Below, piece by piece: positions 7,747 through 15,779 of a stretch of DNA of 32,640 bases. Location of the stretch: assembly GCF_900099805.1 (NCBI RefSeq), contig NZ_FNDR01000023.1:1-32640 (forward strand), in the 5' to 3' direction. Under the pieces are notes generated by a model that worked only from the letters and a program-made list of their open reading frames with translations, ran no database searches and was not told the origin of the DNA. The stretch comes from Variovorax sp. OV700 (lineage in GTDB: Bacteria; Pseudomonadota; Gammaproteobacteria; Burkholderiales; Burkholderiaceae_C). A program made the position numbers and the translations under genes. Every line of letters begins with the position of its first letter. The first letter of the stretch is position 1.

Positions 7747-8730
7747 ATGCGTCGAAACATCGATTTCGCAGTTGCTCTTGGCATCGTGGTGGCTCTGCCG
7801 CTGTTGTTGAGTTCAGGCTCTTTGGCCAGCGAAGTCCTCATCTATGCGTTGGCCGTTCTGGGTTGCAATCTGCTGCTGGGCTATACCGGTCTGCTGTCCT
7901 TCGGGCAGGGCATTTTCTTCGGACTCGGAAGTTACACGATCGGCCTCATGCTGACTCGCACCGGGCTGCCCATGCCCCTTGCGCTGGTGGCCTCGATCGT
8001 TCTTGGTGGCCTCGCTGCGGGGCTGGTCGGGATCGTGTCGATTCGACAGAAGGGGACCTACTTCGTCATGCTGACGCTCGCCTTCGCGCAGATGTTCTAC
8101 TTCCTGGCCTATAGCGTTCCGTCCCTGACGGGAGGCGACAACGGGCTGCTTAACATCCCGAGACCGCCGTTGTCGGCGTTCGGCGTGGTTCTCTGGGACA
8201 ACACCACGGCGTGGCAGTTCTATGCGATGGTGGCGGCCATCTTCCTGTTGGTCTTCGTCGCTTTGCACCGGGTGACGACATCGATCTTTGGGCGCACGCT
8301 GCTGGCAATCCGCGACAACGAGGTCCGCGCCAGCGCCATTGGCTACAACGTACCGCGTTTCAAACTGCTCGCTTTCGTGCTCTCAGGTGCCGTGACTGCG
8401 CTGGCCGGCGCACTCAACGCGATGATGGTCGGCGTCGCACCACTCGCGAACGCCGAATTTCATGTGAGCGAAATGATCCTCGTGATGACGGTGATCGGTG
8501 GCGCCGGCAATCTTGCTGCGTCGCTGATCGGGGCCCTGTTCTATGTGCTCGCGGCCGATTGGCTGTCGACGCTTTGGCCGCGCTGGCTGATGCTGCTGGG
8601 CGTGCTGCTCGTGGTCATCAGCCTGGGTATGCAGCGCGGCTTATGGGGCCTCATCGAAGACGGCTTTCTCGCCTTGACGGCGCGGTTCAAGCGGACCGGT
8701 GAAATCCGCGTCGAGGAGAAGCAGGTATGA
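7747..8730 (+). CDS. livM: Branched-chain amino acid-type ABC permease LivM
   Basis: A 327-residue polytopic membrane protein. Recognisable LivM features are LGCNLLLGYTGLLSFGQGIFFGLGSY near residues 39-63, the RQKGTYFVMLTLAFAQ segment, LTGGDNGL, and the coupling loop GRTLLAIRDNEVRASAIGYN around residue 180-200. It pairs with LivH to make the transport path. Its last 4 bases overlap the start of the next ATPase gene (ATGA), which implies translational coupling. The C-terminus ends in a charged cytoplasmic tail. Confidence 0.94.
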   Translation: MRRNIDFAVALGIVVALPLLLSSGSLASEVLIYALAVLGCNLLLGYTGLLSFGQGIFFGLGSYTIGLMLTRTGLPMPLALVASIVLGGLAAGLVGIVSIRQKGTYFVMLTLAFAQMFYFLAYSVPSLTGGDNGLLNIPRPPLSAFGVVLWDNTTAWQFYAMVAAIFLLVFVALHRVTTSIFGRTLLAIRDNEVRASAIGYNVPRFKLLAFVLSGAVTALAGALNAMMVGVAPLANAEFHVSEMILVMTVIGGAGNLAASLIGALFYVLAADWLSTLWPRWLMLLGVLLVVISLGMQRGLWGLIEDGFLALTARFKRTGEIRVEEKQV

Positions 8731-9497
8731 GCGCGGAATTCCTTCTGGAAGCACGGCAGGTTACCAAGCACTACGGCAAGTTCGTGGCCCTTGGCGGCGT
8801 GGACCTGCGCGTGAGGCGCAACACGGTGCACTCCGTCATCGGCCCCAACGGCGCCGGCAAGACGACGCTGTTCCACATGCTCACCGGCACGCTGGGTGCG
8901 ACCGGCGGCAGCATTGCCTTCGATGGCCAGGACGTCACCCGTGAACCCGCCCATGTCCGAGTGCGCAAGGGGATGGCCAGGTCGTTCCAGGTCACGAGCC
9001 TGTTCCCCACGCTGACAGTGCGCGAGAACTTGCGCCTTGCGGCGCAGGGCGTGAACGCTAGAAGGGCGTTCAATCTCTGGCGTTCGCCGCAGGGCCACTG
9101 GTCTTGCGCAGAGATGGTGGACCGAGTGATCGAGCGCCTTGGACTGCGCAATCAGGAGCGTACAGCGGCTGGTTCCCTGTCGCATGGTCAGCAGCGTCGA
9201 TTGGAGGTCGGCATGGCGCTGGCGGCCGAGCCCAAAGCCATCTTTCTGGACGAACCGACCTCCGGCATGGGAATCGACGACCTGGACGACATGAAGACGC
9301 TGATTGCCGATCTGGGCCGCGACTACACCGTCGTTCTGATCGAACACAACATGGGCATCGTCATGGACATATCGCACACGGTGACGGTGATGCAGCAGGG
9401 GCGGGTGCTGGTCGAGGGAACGCCCCAGTCGGTGCGCGATGACGAACGCGTGCGAACCGCGTACCTGGGAAGCATGATCACCGGAGGCCGCAAATGA
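8727..9497 (+). CDS. livG: Branched-chain amino acid-type ABC ATPase LivG
   Basis: A 256-residue ATPase with Walker A GPNGAGKTT (about residues 39-47), a Q-loop region with MARSFQVTSLFPTLTVREN, signature SLSHGQQRRLEVGMALA and Walker B AIFLDEPTSGM followed by the switch histidine in LIEHNMG. The signature is LSHGQ in place of the canonical LSGGQ, a variant commonly seen in LivG-like proteins. It energises LivHM together with the LivF encoded next. ATGA overlaps of 4 bp occur at both its start and its end. Confidence 0.94.
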   Translation: MSAEFLLEARQVTKHYGKFVALGGVDLRVRRNTVHSVIGPNGAGKTTLFHMLTGTLGATGGSIAFDGQDVTREPAHVRVRKGMARSFQVTSLFPTLTVRENLRLAAQGVNARRAFNLWRSPQGHWSCAEMVDRVIERLGLRNQERTAAGSLSHGQQRRLEVGMALAAEPKAIFLDEPTSGMGIDDLDDMKTLIADLGRDYTVVLIEHNMGIVMDISHTVTVMQQGRVLVEGTPQSVRDDERVRTAYLGSMITGGRK

Positions 9498-10195
9498 TTC
9501 TTCGCTTGGATCGGCTACATAGCCACTATGGCAAAAGTCACATCCTGCAAGGCGTTGACCTTCAGATCGGTAACGGCGAGCTGGTAACCCTGCTCGGCCG
9601 CAATGGGGCCGGCAAGTCGACCACGCTCAAGACGATCGCCGGCGCTGTTCGCGCCACGGGCGGCAAGATCGTGTTTGGAGGCGTCGAGCTGCAAGGCTTG
9701 CCTTCTCACCAGATCGCTTCGCGCGGTGTTTGCCTGGTGCCCGAGGATCGAGGAATCTTCAAGCTGCTGTCGGTCGAAGAAAACCTCCTGCTCGGGCAGC
9801 GCCGAGGCTCTCCATGGTCGCTGACCGACATCTACAGGATCTTTCCGCGTCTGCAGGAGCGGCGGAAGAACGGGGGAGGGCAGCTCTCTGGCGGGGAGCA
9901 GCAGATGCTCTCGATTGGACGGGCGCTGCTCAACAACCCCAAGCTTCTGATGCTGGATGAACCGGTCGAAGGGTTGGCCCCGGTCATTGTCGAAGAGATC
10001 GTTGCCCAGCTCAAGGAGATACGGCGTGCTGGCGTCGCGGTCCTGCTGGTGGAGCAGAACCTCGAAGTCTGCACCCAGCTCGCTGATCGGCACTATGTGA
10101 TCGAGCAAGGAACGATCGTCTATCAGGGCAGCAACGCGCAGTTCCTGGCCGACGATGCGGTCAAGGATCGATACCTCAGCGTCGGTGCCAGCTGA
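9494..10195 (+). CDS. livF: Branched-chain amino acid-type ABC ATPase LivF
   Basis: A 233-residue ATPase with Walker A GRNGAGKST, signature QLSGGEQQMLSIGRAL, Walker B LLMLDEPVEGLAP and the LivF-typical ending LLVEQNLEVCTQLADRHYVIEQG. It has the family's normal length, somewhat shorter than LivG, and ends the transporter gene set. It overlaps livG by 4 bp and lies 34 bp before the aminotransferase gene. It is a different protein from the livF fragment at the start of the window. Confidence 0.94.
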   Translation: MILRLDRLHSHYGKSHILQGVDLQIGNGELVTLLGRNGAGKSTTLKTIAGAVRATGGKIVFGGVELQGLPSHQIASRGVCLVPEDRGIFKLLSVEENLLLGQRRGSPWSLTDIYRIFPRLQERRKNGGGQLSGGEQQMLSIGRALLNNPKLLMLDEPVEGLAPVIVEEIVAQLKEIRRAGVAVLLVEQNLEVCTQLADRHYVIEQGTIVYQGSNAQFLADDAVKDRYLSVGAS

Positions 10196-10229
10196 TCAAC
10201 GGAATTCACTTCTTCAACTGGAAGCAGCC

Positions 10230-11582
10230 ATGCAAACTTTTCTAGGGCAACGTCAACAATCGCCCCTCAGCCTGGATCCGCAATGGATCGATGCCTGCTG
10301 GATGCCATTCACCGGAAACCGCCAGTTCAAGGAATCGCCCCGGGTCATCGTTGAAGCCAAGGGAGCGTACTTCACGGATATAGATGGACGGAAGATCTTC
10401 GATGGGCTTTCGGGTCTGTGGTGTTCGGGGTTGGGGCACGGCCGAGATGAGATCTCCGAAGCCGTCGCCAAGCAGATTGCGAAGCTGGATTACTCGCCTG
10501 CTTTCCAGCACGGTCATCCTGCGCAGTTCGAACTCGCGAACAAGATCAAGGCGCTCATGCCACAGGGGCTGGACCACGTGTTCTTCACCAGCTCCGGATC
10601 GGAGGCTGTGGATACCGCGCTGAAGCTGGCACGTGCCTACTGGCGCCTGCGGGGGCAAGGAACCAAGACTCGCTTCATCGGTCGGCAAAAGGGCTATCAC
10701 GGGGTCAATTTCGGGGGGCTGTCTGTCGGTGGCCTCGGCGGCAACCGCAAGCTCTTTGGCCCCGGTGTCGACGCAGACCATCTTGCCCACACGCAGCTTG
10801 CAAGCAACGCCTTTGTTCGCGGCCTGCCGCAGGACGGCGCCGAGCTTGCCGACGAACTTCTCGACCTGATCGCATTGCATGATGCCTCGAACATTGCCGC
10901 AGTGATCGTCGAGCCGATCTCCGGCTCAGCCGGCGTGATCCTGCCGCCCCAGGGCTATCTGAACCGGCTGCGGGAGATCTGCACGGCGCACGACATCCTG
11001 TTGATCTTCGATGAGGTCATCACCGGATTCGGCCGTCTTGGCGTGATGACGGGCGCGGAAGCATTCGGGGTTGTGCCGGACATGATGACCATCGCCAAGC
11101 AGGTGACGAATGGCGCTCAGCCATTGGCCGCTGTTGTTGCTTCAGGTAGCGTCTACGCTACTTTCATGGGAGTGGCATCCCCTGACTTCGCGGTCGAGTT
11201 TCCCCACGGCTATACCTATTCGGCCCATCCGGTGGCTTGCGCCGCAGGAATCGCGACGCTCGACGTGATCGTGAACGACGAGATCGTTGCGCGTGCGGCG
11301 GCCTTGGCGACCTACTTCGAAGATGCCGTGCATTCACTTGCACAGGCGAAGCACGTCATCGATATCCGCAACTTTGGATTGGCCGCCGGCATCGGCATTG
11401 CTGGCACTCCCGACGCGCCTGGCCGGCGGCCCTACGACATTGCCAAGGCGTGCTGGAGCAAAGGCTTCTATGTGCGCCAGGGCGCGGATTCAATCCAGCT
11501 CGCGCCGCCGTTTATCTCGGAGAAAGCGGAGATCGATCGCCTCGTCGAGGCCCTTCATGACGCCCTGGCCGAAACGCGTTGA
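10230..11582 (+). CDS. Omega-aminotransferase, beta-alanine:pyruvate type
   Basis: The 450-residue class III (fold type I) PLP enzyme has the CWMPFTGNRQFK segment near residues 23-34 that I associate with beta-alanine:pyruvate aminotransferases. The phosphate-binding SSGSEAVDTA is at 121-130, D261 in DEVITGFGR contacts the PLP ring nitrogen, and the Schiff-base lysine is K290 in IAKQVTNGAQPL. Such enzymes move the terminal amino group of beta-alanine or other omega-amines to pyruvate, giving malonate semialdehyde or another aldehyde plus alanine. The next gene, mmsA, would consume that product. The ATG at 10230 gives the family's usual length of about 450. Exact amine specificity cannot be deduced. 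Confidence 0.9.
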   Translation: MQTFLGQRQQSPLSLDPQWIDACWMPFTGNRQFKESPRVIVEAKGAYFTDIDGRKIFDGLSGLWCSGLGHGRDEISEAVAKQIAKLDYSPAFQHGHPAQFELANKIKALMPQGLDHVFFTSSGSEAVDTALKLARAYWRLRGQGTKTRFIGRQKGYHGVNFGGLSVGGLGGNRKLFGPGVDADHLAHTQLASNAFVRGLPQDGAELADELLDLIALHDASNIAAVIVEPISGSAGVILPPQGYLNRLREICTAHDILLIFDEVITGFGRLGVMTGAEAFGVVPDMMTIAKQVTNGAQPLAAVVASGSVYATFMGVASPDFAVEFPHGYTYSAHPVACAAGIATLDVIVNDEIVARAAALATYFEDAVHSLAQAKHVIDIRNFGLAAGIGIAGTPDAPGRRPYDIAKACWSKGFYVRQGADSIQLAPPFISEKAEIDRLVEALHDALAETR

Positions 11583-11635
11583 TGCGTGACGCTGCGAAGT
11601 AACGGAGACCTCTTCAGTTTTCCATGGAGACATTC

Positions 11636-13147
11636 ATGAGTATTTCCACCGTCAACCACTTCATCGGAGGCGCTGCTGTCGCAGGTACGTCGACCCGTAC
11701 CCAGGAAGTGACCAACCCCGCCACCGGGTGGGTAACCGGCCAGGTGGCCCTGGGCAACCATGCCGACGTTGACGCGGCAGTGGCGGCTGCCCAAGCCGCG
11801 TTCCCCAAGTGGGCCGACACGCCACCGATCCGCCGAGCCCGCGTGATGTTCAAGTTCCTGGAGCTGCTCAACAAGAACAAGGATGAGCTGGCGCATGCGA
11901 TTACCTTCGAGCACGGCAAAGTCTTCACCGACGCGCAGGGCGAGGTCTCGCGCGGCATCGACATCGTCGAGTTCGCCTGCGGCATTCCGCAGTTGCTCAA
12001 GGGCGATTTCACCGACCAGGTGAGCACCGGCATCGACAACTGGACGCTGCGCCAGCCCCTGGGGGTGGTCGCCGGCATCACTCCGTTCAATTTCCCCGTG
12101 ATGGTGCCCTGCTGGATGTTTCCAGTGGCCATCGCCGCAGGCAATACCTTCGTGCTCAAGCCCAGCCCCACCGACCCGACGCCCTCGCTGCTGCTCGCCG
12201 ATCTGTTCAAGCAAGCGGGTCTGCCGGACGGTGTCTTTAATGTGGTGCAAGGTGACAAGGAGGCCGTGGACGCGCTGCTCGGGCACCCCGACGTCAAGGC
12301 CGTGAGCTTCGTCGGCTCCACGCCCATTGCCAACTACATCTATGAAACCGGCGCGCGCAATGGCAAGCGCGTGCAGGCGCTCGGCGGCGCGAAGAACCAT
12401 ATGGTGGTCATGCCTGATGCCGACATCGACCAGACGGTGGATGCGCTGATCGGCGCCGGCTACGGCTCGGCCGGCGAACGCTGCATGGCCATCAGCGTGG
12501 CGGTGCTGGTGGGCGACGTGGCCGACAAGATCATTCCCAAGCTCGTCGAACGCACGAAGACGCTCCAGGTGCTCGACGGCGAGAACCTTGCGGCCGAGAT
12601 GGGCCCGATCGTCACGCGCGCGGCGCACGAACGCATCACAGGCTACATCGCCCAGGGCGAGAAGGAAGGCGCAAAGCTGCTGGTCGACGGCCGCCAGTTC
12701 GACGGCAGCAAGGCCGGCGCTGGCTGCGGCGACGGCTTCTGGATGGGCGGCACGCTGTTCGACCACGTCACGCCCGAGATGCGCATCTACAAGGAAGAGA
12801 TCTTCGGCCCCGTGCTCTCTTGCGTGCGCGTGGCCAACTTCAAGGACGCGGTCGACCTGGTCAACGACCATGAGTTCGGCAACGGCGTGAGCTGCTTCAC
12901 GCGCGACGGCAACGTGGCGCGCGAGTTCAGCCGCCGCATCCAGGTGGGCATGGTCGGCATCAACGTGCCGATCCCGGTGCCGATGGCATGGCACGGCTTC
13001 GGCGGCTGGAAGCGTTCGCTCTTCGGCGACATGCATGCCTACGGCGAGGAAGGCGTGCGCTTCTACACCAAGCAGAAGTCGATCATGCAGCGCTGGCCCG
13101 AGAGCATCGGCAAGGGTGCCGAGTTCGTGATGCCCACGGCGAAGTAG
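11636..13147 (+). CDS. mmsA: CoA-acylating (methyl)malonate-semialdehyde dehydrogenase
   Basis: This 503-residue aldehyde dehydrogenase has the nucleophilic cysteine C283 in GSAGERCMAIS. The segment LGGAKNHMVVMPDAD (around residues 249-263) has Asn where hydrolytic ALDHs carry the general-base Glu, as expected for CoA-dependent members. The FNFPVMVPCWMFP region also fits the MmsA family. It converts malonate semialdehyde to acetyl-CoA or methylmalonate semialdehyde to propionyl-CoA, with CO2 release and NADH. The ATG at 11636 is preferred over 11624 because GGAGA lies 5 bases before it. It completes the aminotransferase route and may also take malonate semialdehyde made by the enzymes of region B. 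By eye its codons are more uniformly GC-ending than those of the preceding genes. Confidence 0.95.
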   Translation: MSISTVNHFIGGAAVAGTSTRTQEVTNPATGWVTGQVALGNHADVDAAVAAAQAAFPKWADTPPIRRARVMFKFLELLNKNKDELAHAITFEHGKVFTDAQGEVSRGIDIVEFACGIPQLLKGDFTDQVSTGIDNWTLRQPLGVVAGITPFNFPVMVPCWMFPVAIAAGNTFVLKPSPTDPTPSLLLADLFKQAGLPDGVFNVVQGDKEAVDALLGHPDVKAVSFVGSTPIANYIYETGARNGKRVQALGGAKNHMVVMPDADIDQTVDALIGAGYGSAGERCMAISVAVLVGDVADKIIPKLVERTKTLQVLDGENLAAEMGPIVTRAAHERITGYIAQGEKEGAKLLVDGRQFDGSKAGAGCGDGFWMGGTLFDHVTPEMRIYKEEIFGPVLSCVRVANFKDAVDLVNDHEFGNGVSCFTRDGNVAREFSRRIQVGMVGINVPIPVPMAWHGFGGWKRSLFGDMHAYGEEGVRFYTKQKSIMQRWPESIGKGAEFVMPTAK

Positions 13148-13159
13148 AGCCCAACTCGT

Positions 13160-14086
13160 TCACTGAGCAGCCGCCGGCTCGAACATGTCGCTCACCGGAA
13201 AATCGCCACGCTGGCGCAGTGTGGGACCCGCCAGGCACTCTCGAAACATCCGCATCGCGGTTGACTCGAAGGCGTCTCGGCGTGTGACGAGCAGCGTTGG
13301 CGCCCGGGAGATCGAGGCATCGATCTCGTGCACGACCAGCCGCTCGTGTGCGAACGACCTTGCGACCACATACCGAGGCAGCAGGGTGACGCCGACGTCG
13401 GCGCCGACGCAGCCCAGAATGCCTTCCAGCGTCCCGAATTCGAGCCGCCGATAGGACGGGCGGCCGAGCTGGACGAGCAACTGCTCCAGGCGCTGACGGT
13501 ATGAGCAGCCGGCCCGGAACATGAGTGCGGTCAGCGGCGCAGCCTCATTGCGCAGAGCCGCAAGGTGGGGCCAGCGCCGCGACGTGACCAGGACCAGTTC
13601 CTCATCGAAGATCTTCTCGGCCTTCAGCCGGGGGTGATCGATCGGTCCCGCAACAAATGCGCCGTCCACCTCGTTGTCGATGACGCTCTGGATCAGCTCG
13701 GCCGTGGGCCCGGTGCGCACGACCAGCTCGACGGCCGGATGGCGGGCGTTGAACTGGCCCAGGACTTCCGGCAGACGCACCGCGATGGTCGTCTCCATGG
13801 AGCCGATCACCAGCGGCCCTCTGGCCTGACCGTCGTCGCGCGCGTTGGCCGTCGCTTCCTGCAGCAGTGCCACCGCACGAGAGGCATAGGGCAACAGGCG
13901 CATACCGGCGCTGGTGAGTGCGACGCCGCGGCTGTGGCGTTCGAACAGCGGCACGCCGACCTCGTCCTCGAGCGCCTTGATGCGGCTGGTGACGTTGGAC
14001 TGGACCGTATGAAGTTCCTTTGCCGCCTTGGTGATGCCCGCGCAGCGAGCCACTGCGGCAAAGGTTGTGAGATCGCCAACTTCCAT
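13160..14086 (-). CDS. LysR-type transcriptional regulator
   Basis: The 308-residue protein has an N-terminal winged helix (about residues 3-60) with the LysR helix-turn-helix ITKAAKELHTVQSNVTSRIKALE and the LFERHSRGVALTSAG follow-on. A periplasmic-binding-like effector domain runs from about residue 88 to 295. The ATG at 14086 is chosen over 14092 because a minus-strand GGAG sits 6 bases before it. The gene is divergent from the nitronate monooxygenase/tautomerase pair and ends 12 bp from the convergent mmsA. By the usual LysR arrangement it probably controls the divergent genes. The inducer is unknown; a nitronate, nitroalkane or the semialdehyde are candidates. Confidence 0.94.
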   Translation of the reverse strand: MEVGDLTTFAAVARCAGITKAAKELHTVQSNVTSRIKALEDEVGVPLFERHSRGVALTSAGMRLLPYASRAVALLQEATANARDDGQARGPLVIGSMETTIAVRLPEVLGQFNARHPAVELVVRTGPTAELIQSVIDNEVDGAFVAGPIDHPRLKAEKIFDEELVLVTSRRWPHLAALRNEAAPLTALMFRAGCSYRQRLEQLLVQLGRPSYRRLEFGTLEGILGCVGADVGVTLLPRYVVARSFAHERLVVHEIDASISRAPTLLVTRRDAFESTAMRMFRECLAGPTLRQRGDFPVSDMFEPAAAQ

Positions 14087-14198
14087 ATGCATCTCCAGAT
14101 CAGATCGAAATAGCTGACGACTTCAATCAGCAGGCAGCTTCCGCAAGATGCGTACCTGCAAAAAGCCGGGCGCGATGAACAAGTTGGTGCGAATGCGT

Positions 14199-14219
14199 CC
14201 TACCGAGGGGCATCGTAGG
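14199..14219. promoter_or_regulatory. Candidate LysR operator dyad
   Basis: CCTAC (14199-14203) and GTAGG (14215-14219) are perfect inverted repeats separated by 11 bp, a size typical of LysR recognition sites. It lies about 113 bp upstream of the LysR start and 190 bp upstream of the monooxygenase. The assignment rests on symmetry and position only. Confidence 0.35.
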
Positions 14220-14296
14220 CAGTTTTGGCGGGATGGCGCCCATGGTTAGCCCTAGGTGCATGCGGCGCCGCGAGGCCGGCGCCTAGCCAAAATGCG

Positions 14297-14329
14297 GCCG
14301 GCAAGCAATCTGTTCCAAAGATTGCCGGC
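14297..14329. promoter_or_regulatory. Extended inverted repeat upstream of monooxygenase gene
   Basis: GCCGGCAA (14297-14304) is repeated inverted at 14322-14329, and an inner pair GCAATC (14305-14310) / GATTGC (14320-14325) gives an alternative pairing with a 9-base loop. It lies about 80 bp before the monooxygenase ATG. It could be a regulator site or a leader hairpin. Confidence 0.35.
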
Positions 14330-14406
14330 ATCAAAACAAATCGTTTCTCAGGATTCGATCGGCTTCCTAGCATCCAGGCCTTCCACCACCCCATGTCGAG
14401 GAACCC

Positions 14407-15378
14407 ATGCTCACCAATCGCTTCACCGAAAAGTTCGGCCTGCAACATCCGATCGCTCTAGCGCCCATGGACCCTGCCTCTGGCGGCGCGCTCGCCGCGG
14501 CGGTGTCGAATGCCGGCGCGCTCGGCCTCCTGGGCGGTGGATACGGAAGTCACGAACTTCTGGAACGTGAATTCGCCCTGGCTGGCGATGCCTCCATTGG
14601 CTGCGGTTTCATCACCTGGTCGATGGCGCGGGATGTGTCGCTGCTCGACAGGGCGCTGGCGCGCCGGCCGCGCTGCCTGATGCTCTCGTTCTCCGATCCC
14701 GAGCCCTTCGCCGCAAGGGTGCATGCGGCGAAGATTCCACTGATCTGCCAGGTGCAGACGCTCGAGCACGTGCAGCGCGCACTCGACGTCGGTGCGGCCG
14801 TCGTCGTGGCGCAAGGGACGGAGGCGGGGGGACACGGCTTCGACCGGCAAACCACGATGACCTTCATCCCTGAAGTCGCCGACTACCTTGCAGCGAAAGG
14901 GCCGGAAACAATTTTGCTCGCCGCCGGAGGCATTGCAGACGGACGCGGCCTGGCGGCTGCATTGATGCTGGGTGCCGACGGCGTCTTGATGGGAACCCGC
15001 TTCTGGGCAACCCAGGAGGCCCTTATCCACCCCAATGCCAAGGCTCGCGTGACGCAGGCGCGCGGATCGCAGACGATTCGCACCTCCGTGTATGACATCG
15101 TGCGCGGAAAAGCCTGGCCGAAGGAATACACCGGCCGCCTCATGCGCAACGACTTCATTCATCGCTGGCACGGGAACGAAGAGGCGCTTCGAGGCCTGCG
15201 TGAATCCGAACTGCGCGCCGTCGAATCGGCCTATGAGTCCGGCGACTACGACTGCGCGAATGTCACCGTGGGACAGGCCATCGGCTTGATCGGCGACATC
15301 CCGTCGGCGGCCGATGTCGTGCACCGGACCGCCCGGCAAGCGCGCGACATCATCAACAACGCGCAATGCTGCATCTGA
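14407..15378 (+). CDS. Nitronate monooxygenase-like FMN enzyme
   Basis: The 323-residue TIM-barrel protein belongs to the nitronate monooxygenase (former 2-nitropropane dioxygenase) family. Visible marks are APMDPASGG near residue 19-27, the catalytic-type histidine H143 in QGTEAGGHG, and the phosphate-binding AAGGIADGRGLAAALMLGADGVLMGTRF segment. These FMN enzymes oxidise alkyl nitronates; the propionate-3-nitronate enzyme yields malonate semialdehyde plus nitrite/nitrate. The first motif here is APMDPASGG rather than the QAPMAGG I associate with the best-characterised class I enzymes, so substrate and even reaction are uncertain. The next gene is a malonate semialdehyde decarboxylase-like protein 11 bp downstream, which supports a nitropropionate-type route. 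Confidence 0.85.
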   Translation: MLTNRFTEKFGLQHPIALAPMDPASGGALAAAVSNAGALGLLGGGYGSHELLEREFALAGDASIGCGFITWSMARDVSLLDRALARRPRCLMLSFSDPEPFAARVHAAKIPLICQVQTLEHVQRALDVGAAVVVAQGTEAGGHGFDRQTTMTFIPEVADYLAAKGPETILLAAGGIADGRGLAAALMLGADGVLMGTRFWATQEALIHPNAKARVTQARGSQTIRTSVYDIVRGKAWPKEYTGRLMRNDFIHRWHGNEEALRGLRESELRAVESAYESGDYDCANVTVGQAIGLIGDIPSAADVVHRTARQARDIINNAQCCI

Positions 15379-15389
15379 GAGGTTCGCAA

Positions 15390-15779
15390 ATGCCACTCTT
15401 GAAGTTCGACCTCATTCAAGGCCGAGACGACGAGCAGCTGCTGGCGCTCCTCGACAGCGCCCACGCGGCCATGGTGGAAGCGTTCGAGGTGCCGCTCTCC
15501 GACCGCTATCAATGTGTCACGCAGCACCGACCGAATGAACTCGTGATCCACGACACAGGGTTGAATCTTCCGCGCTCGAACAACGTGGTGCTGCTGACCG
15601 TTGTCACCCGGCCTCGATCCGACATGCAGAAAAGAGACTTCTACCGACTCCTCGTTGCCAACCTGCAGAGGGACTGCGGCCTGCGCGCGGAAGACGTCGT
15701 GATCAGTCTCGTGGAGAACAAGGATGCGGACTGGTCCTTCGGCCTCGGGGAGGCCCAGTTCCTGACGGGGGCGCTCTAG
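15390..15779 (+). CDS. Tautomerase-superfamily protein, malonate semialdehyde decarboxylase-like
   Basis: The product has 129 residues, or 128 once the initiator Met is removed to expose the catalytic Pro1 (MPLLKFD). Numbering from Pro1, it has Asp37, Arg73 and Arg75 (in VTRPRS), Trp114 and Phe116 (in ADWSFGLG), Phe123 and Leu128. As I recall, these are exactly the catalytic and hydrophobic-wall positions of malonate semialdehyde decarboxylase from the 3-chloroacrylate pathway, which forms acetaldehyde and CO2. Length also matches. The superfamily has low-level promiscuity, so hydratase or tautomerase activity is possible. Co-transcription with a nitronate monooxygenase and proximity to mmsA and an omega-aminotransferase support malonate semialdehyde as substrate. 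Start ATG is fixed by the Pro1 requirement. Confidence 0.88.
   Translation: MPLLKFDLIQGRDDEQLLALLDSAHAAMVEAFEVPLSDRYQCVTQHRPNELVIHDTGLNLPRSNNVVLLTVVTRPRSDMQKRDFYRLLVANLQRDCGLRAEDVVISLVENKDADWSFGLGEAQFLTGAL

Larger units (their letters stand above)
14087..14406. other. Divergent LysR / nitronate monooxygenase control region
   Basis: A 320-bp spacer that holds no supported gene but several inverted repeats: CCTAC-N11-GTAGG at 14199-14219, GGCGCC-N8-GGCGCC at 14264-14283 and GCCGGCAA-N17-TTGCCGGC at 14297-14329. The spacing and placement fit LysR binding and one or two promoters. No clear sigma-70 hexamer pair could be assigned. Confidence 0.6.

Noticed and set aside
11555..13036. A 493-codon minus-strand frame opposite mmsA
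   Set aside because: It is a shadow frame rich in His, Ala and Val with no motif, while the plus strand encodes an unmistakable MmsA.
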